Positions 33,486 to 45,559 of a stretch of 64,000 nucleotides of DNA are shown one piece after another; the first letter of the stretch is position 1, and each line of letters begins with the position of its first letter. Under the pieces are notes generated by a model. That model searched no databases, was not told the origin of the DNA, and saw only the letters and a program-made list of their open reading frames with translations. The stretch is from Adiantum capillus-veneris (Eukaryota > Streptophyta > Polypodiopsida > Polypodiales > Pteridaceae). The stretch is taken from positions 47,145,779 to 47,209,778 of the forward strand of contig CM043970.1 in assembly GCA_014529385.2 (NCBI GenBank). Direction: 5' to 3'. The position numbers and the translations under genes were made by a program.

Positions 33486-33704
33486 ATGGATAATGGCCCA
33501 GGAATAGAGGTTTTCCCCTTCCATTTCACTCCACACATTAGAATAAACATTGCAATTAGTAAGAAAATCCATTTTCAACAATGTATGGTGTTCATGTTTG
33601 GTGCCCAAAGAGTAGGAGAAATTCTCGCATCACCAAACCCTGTCATCCTACCTCTTATTGATTATCATAGGTCGTTTGATGTGAATATCTTTATTTTGTT
33701 GTAG
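33486..33704 (+). CDS. small leader ORF 2 (72 aa), paralogue of the preceding ORF
   Basis: It starts MDNGPGIEVF and ends PLIDYHRSFDVNIFILL, directly comparable with PLIRYNLSLDVYIFVLF of leader ORF 1. It ends 85 bp before the gag ATG. No zinc finger, signal peptide or known Gag motif is visible. Tat-lineage elements such as Ogre are known to carry an extra ORF upstream of gag; whether these small frames are related to that ORF cannot be told here. Translation would need leaky scanning or reinitiation before gag. Confidence 0.45.
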   Translation: MDNGPGIEVFPFHFTPHIRINIAISKKIHFQQCMVFMFGAQRVGEILASPNPVILPLIDYHRSFDVNIFILL

Positions 33705-33789
33705 AATAGATTGCAAGCTAGAAAACATTATTGTGTAAATCTTTTTAAGAAAGAAAAACAAAAACGGGTGTCACTTTGAAATCAATTCA

Positions 33790-36700
33790 ATGGAAAGCCA
33801 ACGCCAAATGTCTGGGTATCCTCTTTTCTTTGGAGAGCCTGGAGAGGATGCAGAATTATTTTCAGCGAATTTCAAGATGTCTTGCCGTATCAAGAGGATA
33901 ATAACTGATCAAGAACGTGTAGAAATGTTTGAGGTGGTCCTTAGGAAAGATGCTAGCACTTGGTTTGACTCTTTGCCTGAGGAAGTTAAGGGGAATTACA
34001 CAGAAGTTTTGAATCGTTTCAAGAAATACTTCTTTGATCCCCAAAACACTCAAAAATTATGGCAAGACATTGTTTCTCATAAGCAAAAAGACTTAGATGA
34101 CTACTACTTGTACAAGCAAGAGTTTCTACGTCTTTGGGCTCTATGGATACGAAATGTTGCTAACCATGGTGATGGTGCAGAATTTCTAAAGAAGGAGAGG
34201 TTCATAGCCGGACTCTTTCCTGACCTTAAGGTAAAAGTTGAGGCGGGTGCACCTGCTACCTTTGATGCAGCTGAAACTAGGGCTGCTGAGAAATATAGGA
34301 AACTCAAGTGCTTAAGGGGAGAGGTTCCAATAGAAGGTCTTAGACCCAAAGGTAAGTCACAAGCATCAACATCGAGGGAGCTTCCTGAGGTAACAGCGGA
34401 AGTAATTGAGAAATTAAACGAATCTTTAAGCAGCCTGTCAATTCACCTTGCACAAGCTGTAGGTCCAAAGGGACAAGCAAAGAAGTCTGAAGAGCGAGAT
34501 CCACGACCTAGGAGAGTCTTGCAATGTTGGAATTGCGGAGAGTCTAGACATGGGATGTATAATTGTCCTTGGCCCCGTGGGGAGCCAGGGAGACCTAACT
34601 TGAATTACCCAGTGATGAATGCAGGTGAAGGAACTAGTCAACAACCAAGGCTTCTACAAAGACCAAATGGACCAAGACCACCTCCACAAGGGGTAGAAGG
34701 AGTTCCACCTTTGCCAGATCCAAATGTGCATGTGGTAGAGGTGACAAACTCAAATGAGGTTGACATGGAAGCAAATGGCATTAAGCGTGGCCGAGGAAAA
34801 GGTAAAGAGAAAGAGGGTGTCCCATCACAGAGTGACCATGGACAAGGCAAGAAGGCAAAGGAGACCAAGGAAGCTAAGAGGACTCGACGTCGTATCAATC
34901 TCCAAGACTTCCCTCTTGGACATGGTATGGCTCCATACAACCTGTTGGAAGACATGCGAGGTAAGGGTCCTGATATCTCATGGCCTCAGTTTCTTGCATT
35001 ATGCCCACAAGTTAGGAGGGATTTAACAAAGGCAGTTACCACTAGGAGAAAGGTAAAAGAGAGTTTTCCTGTTGTAAAAATTGCACATGCTGAAATGAAC
35101 GAGGATATTACACCTATGCTAGATTGTTACATAAAAGGAATATTGGTTAGGAAAGGTCTAGTGGATGGGGGTGCACAAATTTGCATCATGACAGAAGGGC
35201 TCATGCAAAGACTAGGCATGCACATCCATGAGACACCTGAAATCAAAGTGAAAATGGCAAATAATAGCAAGGCTAGGTGCGTAGGCATTTGTAAAAATGT
35301 TTTTGTGGAGGCCTTTGGCATTAAGAAGGCAGTGGATTTCTATGTCATGTCTACCAAGGGAAATGGTCACCCATTTATCCTAGGAAGACCATGGCTAATG
35401 AAAATGCGAGCTTTGCAGGATTGGGAGAGTGGAAAGCTAATTTGCAGGAATGACAATCACAAGAAGGTTGTCTTTGACATGAAGGAGCAACGCCAAGAGG
35501 AGCTCCATGAAGAATCATCTCGAAGTGAGACGGAAGAAGATTGGACTGAAAACACTTCAGAAGAAGAAAGTAGCGGCAGCATTACTGAAGAGGAGTCCTC
35601 CATTGAAGTCATGGGGGTAAGGTTTAAGCCAAACAACCAGGAGACCTCTTCTCGAGGTTTGGAAGAGGTAGGTTCCCAAGAGAACCAAAAGGTGGAAGAT
35701 GAAGGAATGTTAGAAGGTATGTTGTCTACAACACTTACAAAGGATGAAAGAGAGGAGTTCAAATGTGTGTTAAGGGAATTTCCGAGGCTTTTTGCTAAAG
35801 ACTACACCGATGTGCATGGAGTAGATGTTGTTCAACACAAGATTGAGTTGAAGCCAGAGGCCACACCTAAGGTTCAGAAGCTACGAAGGCTAGGAGTCAT
35901 CAAGGAGCAGGCTTTACTCAAGGAGGTAAGAAAGCTTCTAGCAGCAGGTTTCATTTATCCAGTGGAGAATTTAGAGTGGGTCTCTCCCGTTGTTTTCACT
36001 CCTAAGAAAAACGGCAAGTGGAGGGTGTGTGTGGATTATCGTCCACTTAATGAGGCAACAAAAAGAGATCCCTTTCCCCTCCCATTTCAGGATGAGATAC
36101 TAAATGAAGTAGCTGGTCATGAGAAGTACACTGTGTGTGATGGCTACTCGGGTTACTTTCAAATAGGTATCGCATTGGAGGATCAATTGAAAACAACCTT
36201 TATCACTCCTTGGGGTTGTTATGCTTTTAGAGTCATGCCATTTGGCCTGACAAATGCTCCTGCAACATTCCAACGTTTCATGAACATGGTGTTTCAAGCA
36301 TTCTTTGGAAAGTCAATTAGGGTGTTCATTGATGATTTCTGCATTTATAGCTCAAAATCATTGCATCTACAAAGGGTAGAAGAAGGTTTAAAGAAGCTCT
36401 ACGACATGGGAGGTCAACTCAACCCCGACAAGTGTCACATAGCTGAGGATGAAGTGATCTTGCTTGGTCACAAGGTTTCCTATAAAGGCTTTGAGGTGGA
36501 TCCTTCAAAGGCAAAGGCTCTTATTGAGCTCCCCTCACCCAAGAATCTCAAAGAGGTCATATCATTCATTCAAAAAGTGAAGTATATGTCACGCTTTATT
36601 CACTTAGCTTCGGAGTTGCTTCATCCTTTGCAAAAGTTGATACAACAAGTAGAATTTGCATGGTCTGATGAGCTTGAAGAGTATCTTTGTAACTTTAAAG

Positions 36701-39069
36701 TCATTTTGTCAGAGCTACCAACACTCATGCCTCCTTGTTGGGAGTACACATTCTTTGTTAGCTCTAGTGTTGGAAGGGAAACAATTGGTGCTGTGTTGCT
36801 ACAACAAGATCCCCACAGTACAAGGATGCGACCCATCTACTTTGCTAGTAGGGTCATGAATGCTTTGGAGAGAGACTACACAGAAGCAGAACTCATGATG
36901 CTTTCTCTCATGTTTGCGGTGAGAAAGTTTAGATCCTACCTACTACCAAAACCTTTTGTAATTCTCACTGCAGAGAATTTGTTCCCTTGGGTGTCATCTC
37001 AAATGAATCTTAGTACTAGGATCTCAAAGTGGATTATGGAGTTGCAAGAGTTTCAATACTCTTTCAAGGTAGAAGATAGTGTGCGTGCACAATTGGCACG
37101 GATTCTCACTTATAGGGTGCATGAAAAGGAGATTAAGGTGCCTGAAGTAAAGACCCTACCATTGCCACCACCAAAAAGTATTCCCAATGCTTTTACCTTG
37201 TTCTTTGATGGAGCTTTTCGTCGAGCCACAGGAAAAACAGGGGGAGGGCTAGTGTTGCTCAACCCAAGTGGAGAGGTGGTCATGAAAGAGAAGTTCAATC
37301 TACCAAGTTCAGCTAGCAACAATGAAGCAGAATATGACACTCTACTTCATGGTTTGAAGATGTGCATTGGCCAAGGGATACAACGCCTCATGGTAAAGGG
37401 AGATGCACTTCTCATTGTTAAACAGATTTTAGGCATTTGGGCATGCAAGAATGAAAGCTTATGGACAAAAGTTCATGCCATTCGTAGATTGTTTAATCAA
37501 TTTGAAGAAGTGCAACTATATCATATTCCTAGGAAACAGAATGAAGATGCCGATTTACTTGCACAGCAAGTAGTTACATGTGTTGATAAAGAAGTGCAGG
37601 TCATCATGGTGGCAGCAACTATCAAGCAACCGAGATACCAGGGATTGGAGTCATTGACTCCCATTATTAGCTACATTTTGGAGGGTGAGTTTCCACAAGA
37701 CTTCACGAAGGCTCAGAAGAGGAGACTCATGAAGAAGGCAAGCGCATATCTCTTCCTAGAAGGCTCCCTCTATCAAAGAGGGAAGGATCAAGTGTGTAGA
37801 AGAGTACCAACTATCGAGGAAATTCGAGCCATTCTAAAAGGTTTGCATGAAGAGGCATGTGGTGGTCATTTTGCCCAAGAATCAACTGTGAAGAAGATTT
37901 TGCTTGCGGGGTATGTTTGGCCAAGCTTGCATGTGGATGTTCAACATTGGTGTAAAAGCTATCACAATTGTCAGATAAATGGGAATAGAAGATTGGTGCA
38001 TGGCCCGAGGCAAATAGTGCTTGCAAATGGACCCTTTGAAAAGTGGGGCATTGATGCTATGGGTCCTCTGCCTAGGACAAAAAATGGTAAACTCTACATT
38101 CTAGTGGCTGTAGACTATATGACTAGGTGGGTGGAAGCACAAAGTGTGGCAAAGGTAAATGAGAGGACAGTGAGAAAATTCGTCTACACTCACATTTGTT
38201 GTAGATTTGGCACACCTTTGGAGATTGTTTCTGATAATGGTCTAGGGTTTAGAAAGGGATTGCTCACAGAAGTCTGTGAAGAACTTCACATTCTACATCA
38301 TCACAGTACACCGTACTATCCCAAATCAAATGGTTTGGTAGAAAAATCTAATGGTGTCATTGCAGGCATCATTAGAAAGATGGTGAAAAACAAGACAAAG
38401 TTGTGGGATGACTTCTTGGATGGTGCCTTGTGGGCGTATCGAACCACATATAGGGAAGCCACGGAGTTCACACCATTTCACTTGGTCTATGGTCAAGAGG
38501 CTTTACAGCCAATTGAGCTAAACATTCCAACAATGCGACTTCATGGCAAATCAGCACAAGATGATCAAGAAGCATGGATGGATCGACTTCTTACCTTAGC
38601 TGAGATTGAGTGGAAAAGAGAAGCAGCATACGAGTGCTATAAGAGGAAAGCCACATAGACAAAGGAGAAGCTTGACAAGAAACTGAAGGACAAAGGCATC
38701 AATGAAGGAGATCTTGTGCTAAGGTATGACAATCGACTCGATAATCGTTTTGATGCCAAATTTGAAACAAGATGGCAAGGGCCATACATAGTCAAGAAGG
38801 CTTTCAATTTAAGTTACTATCAGCTTATGGACTTGAATGGTAAAGAGCACTCCAGGAAAGTAAACGGGTATCGCTTGAAGCCCTATTTGAGTCGCCTTCT
38901 ACCAAAGGATCTACCAAAGATCTGTCAAAAGGCCACTGTCTCATGTAAGTATTCTTACATGAAGCATGAGTGTAACTCTAGCCAAAATTCTGAGGGGCCA
39001 AACAATAAAGATCTCGTCAAGGACTCTGAAGCACTCTCTTTGGAAAAGATGCTCTATGATGGTACATGA
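33790..39069 (+). CDS. gag-pol: Gag-Pol polyprotein of the Tat-type element, one in-frame TAG
   Basis: The ATG at 33790 gives MESQRQMSGYPLFFGEPGED. Domains by residue: capsid (about 10-190); knuckle CWNCGESRHGMYNC (about 247); charged linker; retropepsin with VDGGAQICIM (about 457), DGG in place of DSG; RT 690-920 with WRVCVDYRPLN, MPFGLTNAPATFQRF and FIDDF (about 845, variant YxDD); first RNase H 990-1100, whose usual DAS reads SSS; a second, archaeal-type RNase H 1135-1275 (FFDGAFRR, NNEAEYDTLLHGL, KGDALLIVKQI, NEDADLLAQ), diagnostic of Tat; integrase HHCC (about 1352) and core with GIDAMGP, SDNGLGF, VEKSNG. TAG at 38656-38658 is followed in frame by the integrase C-terminus (WQGPYIVKKAF, to 39069). 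All proteins act in or from the cytoplasmic particle. Confidence 0.95.
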
Positions 39070-39082
39070 ATATACCATCATC

Positions 39083-39097
39083 CTGGGGGAGGGCTAA
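39083..39097 (+). promoter_or_regulatory. polypurine tract of the Tat-type element
   Basis: CTGGGGGAGGGCTAA directly precedes the 3' LTR. Confidence 0.8.
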
Positions 39098-41473
39098 TGA
39101 TAGCCGTTTTTCGGCTCTCCATAATTGCCATAGTAAGTTACTCCACCCTACCAAATTCACCCAAACGCTATGGCTATCCCTACCATTTCACTGTATATAG
39201 GTGCGTGTGAGTTAGGGGACTTTTCCCATATCTCCTTATTGAAATAAAAAACCCTCAATTAGCTAGGCATTGGGCTAGTTGAGCCAAAAAAATTAAAAAA
39301 AATATAAGTATATTATGGCCCATGCGTATGTAAATATTTCTTTGTATATAGGGCCTAAATAAAAGATTTTTCCATAATTATTTTGGTATTTATTTAAATA
39401 TTTCTACCTAGGTGTGTGTTATTTATGCTCTGTACATTGCCTCACCATTACCACAATTTTTCTTACCATTTTTCATACTCTTTATTCCATATAGAAGTAT
39501 TTTCATGTAAGCTTCTCTTATATTTGGTGTAACTCCACCCCAACAAAAATCCAAAAAAACTAGTTTTATTTATGTGTATATTTTTTCACTATTGTGATTT
39601 TTCCCTTCCAACATCTATTTTGTTTTTTTCTAAAAAATTAGAACACCAAAAATATTTATCTTTTTATTGTAGCCTCATAATGAGAGAGATTTCTTTTGAC
39701 CCCTTTATATTTTTTCCACTTATACTATTTATATTTGACATGTACATATTTTTTAGACCCCTCAATATTTGATTTTCTTAGTTGTACTATTCACTTATAT
39801 CATGATCTTAACAATATCTTCAATTATAGACCTACCAAATAAGGTCAAGGGTAGGTGGCATGCATACATGCACTATGGAGGGCTCACTCTTGGAGGTATT
39901 CAAAAGAATCATCCAAAGAAGGACCCCACAAGGACCTTGTGCAGTGGAAAAAAATGGTCGGTTTTGCTGAATTTTTAAAGTTCACTTGCTCTCCGAATTT
40001 GAAAAGGTGATACAAACAAAAGTTGTAGCTCGTGGGCTGAACTTTTGCCTCAAATTTTTTCATATTTTTTTGAGCTACGAGCTGTGAGCTATGATTTTAT
40101 TAGTGGACCCCAGTTTTCCCATGCTATGCAGCCACACTCTCTCTTCCAGTTTATCATTTTCCTCTTTCACACACACTTCTCCACTCATCATCCCCACCTC
40201 TCTCACCACTCCTCTCTGCACCTTACTCACCTTCTCCTCAACCTTGAAGAATAAGAGAAACCATGGTGAACTCATACCTCCCACACACAATTCCATTCCA
40301 AAATTGACCACCTAGTCTCATTTTTCCTCCTCCAATTTACCCATATCTATCAAAAAAACCACAAAATTCAGCCTCTTCTCTTAAAAGACAGCATCATGGT
40401 GGTTGATTACTCAGCTTCAATTACCTTGTCTCTCAAGGAAGGTCAAGAGTGGAGAAAAAATGTACCGTCAAAGCTAGTGGACCGTCAACAAGCGTCAAAA
40501 TTGGCCCTACTCAAGACACTTGGAGCATCAACCTTGTAAGAAATCCACCTTTTCTTACCTCTTAAGAGTTTTTCTTCCTTATTTGTATCCTACATGGATA
40601 CTCCCATTGTAAATATCCAATTCCATTTGTAAATTAATACTAACTCTACTAACACTAACCCACTATGAAAAGTCCTATCACCTCCATTTCTCTCCTCTCT
40701 CTTTCCCCACCAACTCCTTGATAATTCCAAGCAAAAGAAATTAGATAAATTGCTGAAAATCTAACCCAACCATGGTTAGAGAAGTAACCCTAGCCTTCAA
40801 AATTGCTATAAAAGGAGGGTGTAGCTAGCACAAAAAGGGGGAGCCATAAGCAAGAGCACTATGCTATAGGTTGAGAAGCCAAGCTCAACCTCTCTAGAGG
40901 GAGCTCTTGAGTGGAAGCTCATTGTCTTATGCATGTGCATGTGTTGTAATAGGGGATTAGCAAGGGAACTCTATGCCATTGTAAGAGAGAGAGTGATCAT
41001 TCAATTGAGAGTAGAAAATCTATCATTTCTCCTACTAGTGTAAGCCCAGCATATGCTGAATCAAGGAGGGTGGATTTGGACTAAGCTTGGATACTTTGTC
41101 TCCCTTCCAACGTGAAGTAATGGGCAACAATGATGCGTAAGTGTCTTGGTGTTTTTTGTTAAGTTCTTGATAGCTTGCCTTTGGTGTTGTCATCAATCTA
41201 GCCATAAATCCCACATACTGTAAGAGGGCGACAGGGTGGAGAGGACTCCCTTGGCTTTAAGACAGTGATTGGGGTGGCTTTTCTTGTGATGTGTTGTGGT
41301 GAAATTTACGCAAGCTATGTTGAACAAATACTAATCTCACTTTGATTTGTCATGACAGATTTGTAAGAAGGTATTAATGCAACAAGCACCCCCTCCCCCT
41401 TTCTCTCTCTTTCTTAAATATATAATTGTGTTTGCTTGATCATTGCCGATACGTTTCAAAGCAACCCGAGCAC

Positions 41474-41534
<61 letters not shown>

Positions 41535-41797
41535 CGTGTTTTAGTGTGTGAGAGTGTTCCATTGGTGTTAGGGTTAGTGTAAATTCCTTGCTTGTTTGTG
41601 GGTTGCTCTAATGATTCTCCTCTTTTGCGTCCTAGATCGCTCTTAAACTAGGTGGTGCCCCTTGTGTAGTTGGGATTTGACTGTGGGTTTGTTATTTTGG
41701 TTTGTGTTGTGTTGTGCCCCAGCCCCATTGAGCAGCACGGGAGCCTTGAAGGGTGTCTAGAGGTTGCTCTTCTTGTTGCCCGCCCCGGACCGCCTCA
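39098..41797 (+). mobile_element. 3' LTR (2700 bp) of the Tat-type element
   Basis: Same ends as the 5' LTR. TATA box at 40807-40813. The CT tract is expanded to 41475-41531 (about 28 units) against about 13 in the 5' LTR. Confidence 0.95.
41475..41531. repeat. (CT)n microsatellite in 3' LTR
   Basis: Near-perfect CT run. The homologous tract in the 5' LTR is at 32889-32914. Confidence 0.95.
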
Positions 41798-43096
41798 ATA
41801 GCCATTTGTTGGCTATCCCAAATTGCCATAGTGAGCTACCTCACTCCATCAAAATTACGCAAACACTATGTCTATCCTCACCCTTACTATACATAGGCGT
41901 GTGTGAGCTAGGGCACTTTCCCCATATCTCCTTAAAACTCTTAGCTAGCTAGTCATTGGGCTAGTTGAGCCAAATATATATATATATATATTTTAATCGT
42001 ATGGCTCATTTGTGTAAATATTTCATTGTATATAGGACCTTAATATAGGGATTTTTATTATAATTGTTTTGGTATTTATTTGAGTATTTTTACCTACGTG
42101 CGCATTATATACCTAGGTCTGTTATGTACATTGACTCACTGTTCTCACGATTCTCTTACCACATTGTACATACTCTTTATTATATAAATAAATATTCTCA
42201 TGCAAGCCTCTCTAAATCTTGGTGTGAACCCACTCCGAGATGAAATCACAAAAATACCTCACCTATTCATTCCCTTTTACTACATTACCATTTTCCTACG
42301 TGCATGCTTCCTTACTTCTTGTAACTAGTCCTAAATCAATAAAAACAAATAAGGCCCCCCTCATTTGATTCCTTTTATTTTCAACGGACACTATTCTAGA
42401 TTCCATGAACATACTAACTTGTTTTTTTTCCATATATCATATTTGTGAATAATCCTAATCTATGCATGTTTTTAAATCCTCAAAAATCATTTAGGTCATG
42501 CTCTCATGCAAGGAGGGGCTCACTCTCGGAGGATTATGCACCACGTGGTTTGTTGAATGCAAGGTGGCTCGTATCATTGAAGTTCCATGCTTTGAGCTTT
42601 TTTGAGAAAGTGGTTAGTGTGTTTTCATTGCCAAGTTTCTTGTTCATTGTAAGAGGGTTTTGTGGTGAGAGGTTTCCCATACCCTAAGCAACTGCATGTG
42701 TGATAGGAATGTTTACCCTTAGTTTATGCAAGCTTCGTGATAGTGTGATAGTAAACAACCTCACCTTACAAGTTGTGAATCATGTACCTGCACAAACTCC
42801 ATTTCTCTCTATCTCTATCTCTTCCATTTTCTCTGGCTCTCTTGCACCATTTGGAGTGTGTCTTGGTGTGAGATTGTCTATGTGTGTTTTGTTGCACCTC
42901 CTCTTGGTCATGACAAAATCTCTCTTGCATCGTAGTTCAGATCTCATAATTAGGTGGTCCCCCTTCACTAGTTATTTGTGGGTTTGTTGTTTCTTTCTCT
43001 TGCTTGTGGTTTCCCCAACCCCAATTGAGCAACACAAGAGCCTTGAGGGGTGTTTGAGGTCGTCTCTCTTGTTGCCCGCCGCCTTGGACCTCCTCA
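41798..43096 (+). mobile_element. remainder of the older element's 3' LTR
   Basis: It starts with the second ATAG of the target duplication and continues as CCATTTGTTGGC...ATTGCCATAGTGAGC, matching position 7 onward of the younger LTR. It ends CCTTGGACCTCCTCA at 43096, matching the young LTR end GGACCGCCTCA. It is only about 1.3 kb long, so it has lost about half of the LTR seen in the young copy. Frames of 62-137 codons in it are not meaningful. Confidence 0.85.
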
Positions 43097-43202
43097 GCAG
43101 GTACCCTTTGTGAGAGTATATTGCCGTGACCCATCATTGGGAAGATCGGGTGTATGGTGCTCAAAATCAAAATTCATGTTGATATTCAAATCCATGGCCA
43201 CT

Positions 43203-44085
43203 CTGGAGTGCTAGAAAGGAAAAAAAGAATACCTAGATATCAAAAGATTTTAATGCAAACCTTTTGTATCCATCACAATTATCATGAATCATGGCAAATT
43301 AGCCTTTCTAATTACGTTATTTTTAGGTAATTTCATCCCTTTATGTTAATTGTTGACAAAGAGCAAGTTGAAGAGTCCAAAAATAGCCACAAGTGCAATC
43401 AATTAACCGTGCTGATTGATTTAATATGTTAGAGGCTAAAATTTAAAAATCTTGCCCAATTTCGATAAGCACAATCCCCTTTTCTCAAAAAAATAAGCAC
43501 CATAGTGTGATTATAAACAATCAATTAGAAACATTTTATTCAAAATTTGATCTCTTCAATTCAACCGCTTCACTCATACGATTCCCAATGTGGTGGTTTA
43601 CAAATGAATTCCCCGACCCTTTGTGGATGATTTTGGCCAATATTATCGCCATGGGAGGGTTTGATGGTGAGCACTTGTCCTAAATAAGGAGATTTTATTG
43701 CTTTAAGGCTTTGGGAGCCAAGTGTGAATAGAGTAGCACATGAAGCTCCAAGGCCTGGTGATGGAGGGTAGAGTCCAAGAGAGAGAGAAAGAGAGGGAGA
43801 GAGCACTCACTCTGTGGCTCTGCAAGCCTTCGTTACATGTTAGTTTCTCCTCAACGTCCCTTGAAAACCCACTTCACTCACCTGCACACAATTTCATGCA
43901 AGTCAACCTCCTCACTCTCCCCCTATCTAGGGTCATTTTCCCCCTTTTCACTCCTCGACTTCCCCCTGTCTAGGGTACAGTTGCATGGAAGAGGCTAAGA
44001 ATAGTAACTCCTCATCCCCTCTTTGCCAAGAAAAGTAAAGCTTTGATATCACTATAAACCGGGGGAACTAACTTGATGCAAATTT
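43203..44085. repeat. dispersed repeat, copy 1
   Basis: It aligns in the same orientation with 50538-51395: GTGCTAGAAAG near the start, CACCATAGTGTGATTATAAAC, GCTTTAAGGCTTTGGG, and TTGCATGGAAGAGGCTAAG near the end. Identity looks near 85-90 %. It contains a GA-rich run near 43775-43800. The end AAAGCTTTGATATCACTATAA resembles a diverged tRNA-Met-type PBS read on the minus strand, so it may be an LTR, but clear ends were not found. Confidence 0.8.
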
Positions 44086-45282
44086 ACAGCGGTCTTACCA
44101 CTTTTTATTTTTGTGGTAGTGTCTATAACCCGTACATTTTAGTGACAAATGATTGAGATAAAGGAAACATAAAGACAAACTAAAAGATACAGGACATCAC
44201 TTTCTACAAGAAGCTTTGGTGCTTCACCATCTTCATCACCTTCAACCGTGTTGATCTATTGCTTATTCTTCTGAAAGCATTTATCTGAAGGATGATTGGT
44301 CTTTCCATAGTGGATGCAAGGATTTTTGCTGAAGCAATCCTTGGTTTGATGATTGTTGCGTCCACATATCACACAAGGTCTAGTGCTGGTAGTAGGTCAG
44401 GTTGAATTTTCAGTTGAAGTGCAACCACGAGCTACATATGCAGTTGGTATCAAAGAGCTAATTTGTGGTACTCATTTCTCTTCTTCCTGAAATGAGTTAA
44501 CAATACCATCCAAAGAAGATAGCGGATCGATCTCCTTTAAAATAGTGAAAATTTGATAAAATTTTGCAGGTAGGCTATTCAGAAAAACGGCTATAAGATC
44601 TTCATCTTAGGACAGGAGCTTCCACATAAATTAGCTGAGTGCGGATGATTTTTAGTCTGTTAGCTAAAGCCACAATATTTTCATCATTATGCATAGTAGC
44701 CACTATAAGCCTTTGGTTGGTATGATAGCTGAAAAAACTTCGAAAATCACCAAACCTTCAGCACTGCTTTGAAGAATCGGCAACAATTGGATTTAATTCA
44801 ATTGCCAATTTACAGCAGCCGAATCATTGAGAATCAACTTTGATGAGGATTTAATTTTTGGAAATATTTTAAAGTTGAAAGATTCTGCACACTAGCAAAA
44901 ATAGTGTAGTCGTAGCGCACCGGAATAAGAGGCTCAACTCAAATATGCATAGAGATGTAGCAAATCAGAGCAATATGAGCTTGTATGTGGAAAACACAGC
45001 TTAGATAGGAAGGGTGAACAAAATTGGACTAGCCCCACTGGTAAAAAAAATCCTTGTGTGTGAAAAAAAAAAAAAGTGACCCTTCTTTGTAGTAAACGAA
45101 CACATGCGGCGGTGATGGAAAACTTGCCTCTGTGGAGCCTGTAGAGGCCGAGTTGGAGGGTCCTATAGTTTCGAAGGTTGTCCTTCAGACCTTGGCAAAG
45201 CTTTTGATGCTGGCTCTTGTCATGGTTGTGTCTCCCTCTGCAGAGGCCGCTCCTGTGAAGCTTCTCGAGCACAAGCCCTTGA
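44086..45282 (-). pseudogene. gag: Copia gag remnant with double zinc knuckle
   Basis: Downstream of a tRNA-Met-type PBS on the minus strand, the decayed frame reaches two adjacent knuckles at about 44380-44270: CVICGRNNHQTKDC and CIHYGKTNHPSDKC (second cysteine changed to Tyr). This double-knuckle arrangement is usual for plant Copia Gag. The capsid part (45200-44450) is broken into many short frames. No protease or integrase follows on this strand, so it is a short 5' fragment. Confidence 0.7.
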
Positions 45283-45295
45283 GGCTCTGATACCA
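45283..45295 (-). promoter_or_regulatory. primer-binding site, tRNA-Met type
   Basis: The minus strand reads TGGTATCAGAGCC, an exact tRNA-Met-type PBS core, two bases from an LTR end TCACCA. Confidence 0.85.
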
Positions 45296-45297
45296 AG

Positions 45298-45368
45298 TGG
45301 TGATGAAGTAGTAGCCTAGGGTGGATGCTGCCTTGCAGACATGGTGAGGAGCTAGTTATAGAGAGAAA

Positions 45369-45403
<35 letters not shown>

Positions 45404-45480
45404 ACATAATCAACACGCTATTCTTAACTGTTTGTTTGTGTTTTAAAAAAAAAACCTTACAATATATGGCAATACTTGCC
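45298..45480 (-). mobile_element. 3' part of the Copia 5' LTR, with (GA)n tract
   Basis: The plus strand begins TGGTGATGAAGTAG beside the PBS. A (GA)n run occupies 45371-45401. The sequence from about 45560 belongs to another element, so the LTR is short or truncated. The 182- and 169-codon frames across it are partly microsatellite. Confidence 0.5.
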
Positions 45481-45559
45481 ATGCAAACTCAAAAGGTAAC
45501 TGAAGGTTTATCTGCATGCTGTACCCGGTGTTCCCAAAGGAAGATGCCACTGAACTCGG

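Larger units (their letters stand above)
30544..41797 (+). mobile_element. young Tat-type Ty3/Gypsy element, nearly complete (11.25 kb)
   Basis: LTR, PBS, leader with two small ORFs, one gag-pol frame, PPT, LTR. It is flanked by a 4-bp target duplication ATAG (30540-30543 and 41798-41801). The LTRs differ by roughly 25-30 substitutions by eye over 2.6 kb (near 1 %), plus an indel of about 45 bp at 39513-39560 and microsatellite length changes. The second, archaeal-type RNase H domain places it with the Tat lineage of plant Gypsy elements. A single TAG interrupts the polyprotein near its end. Confidence 0.95.
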
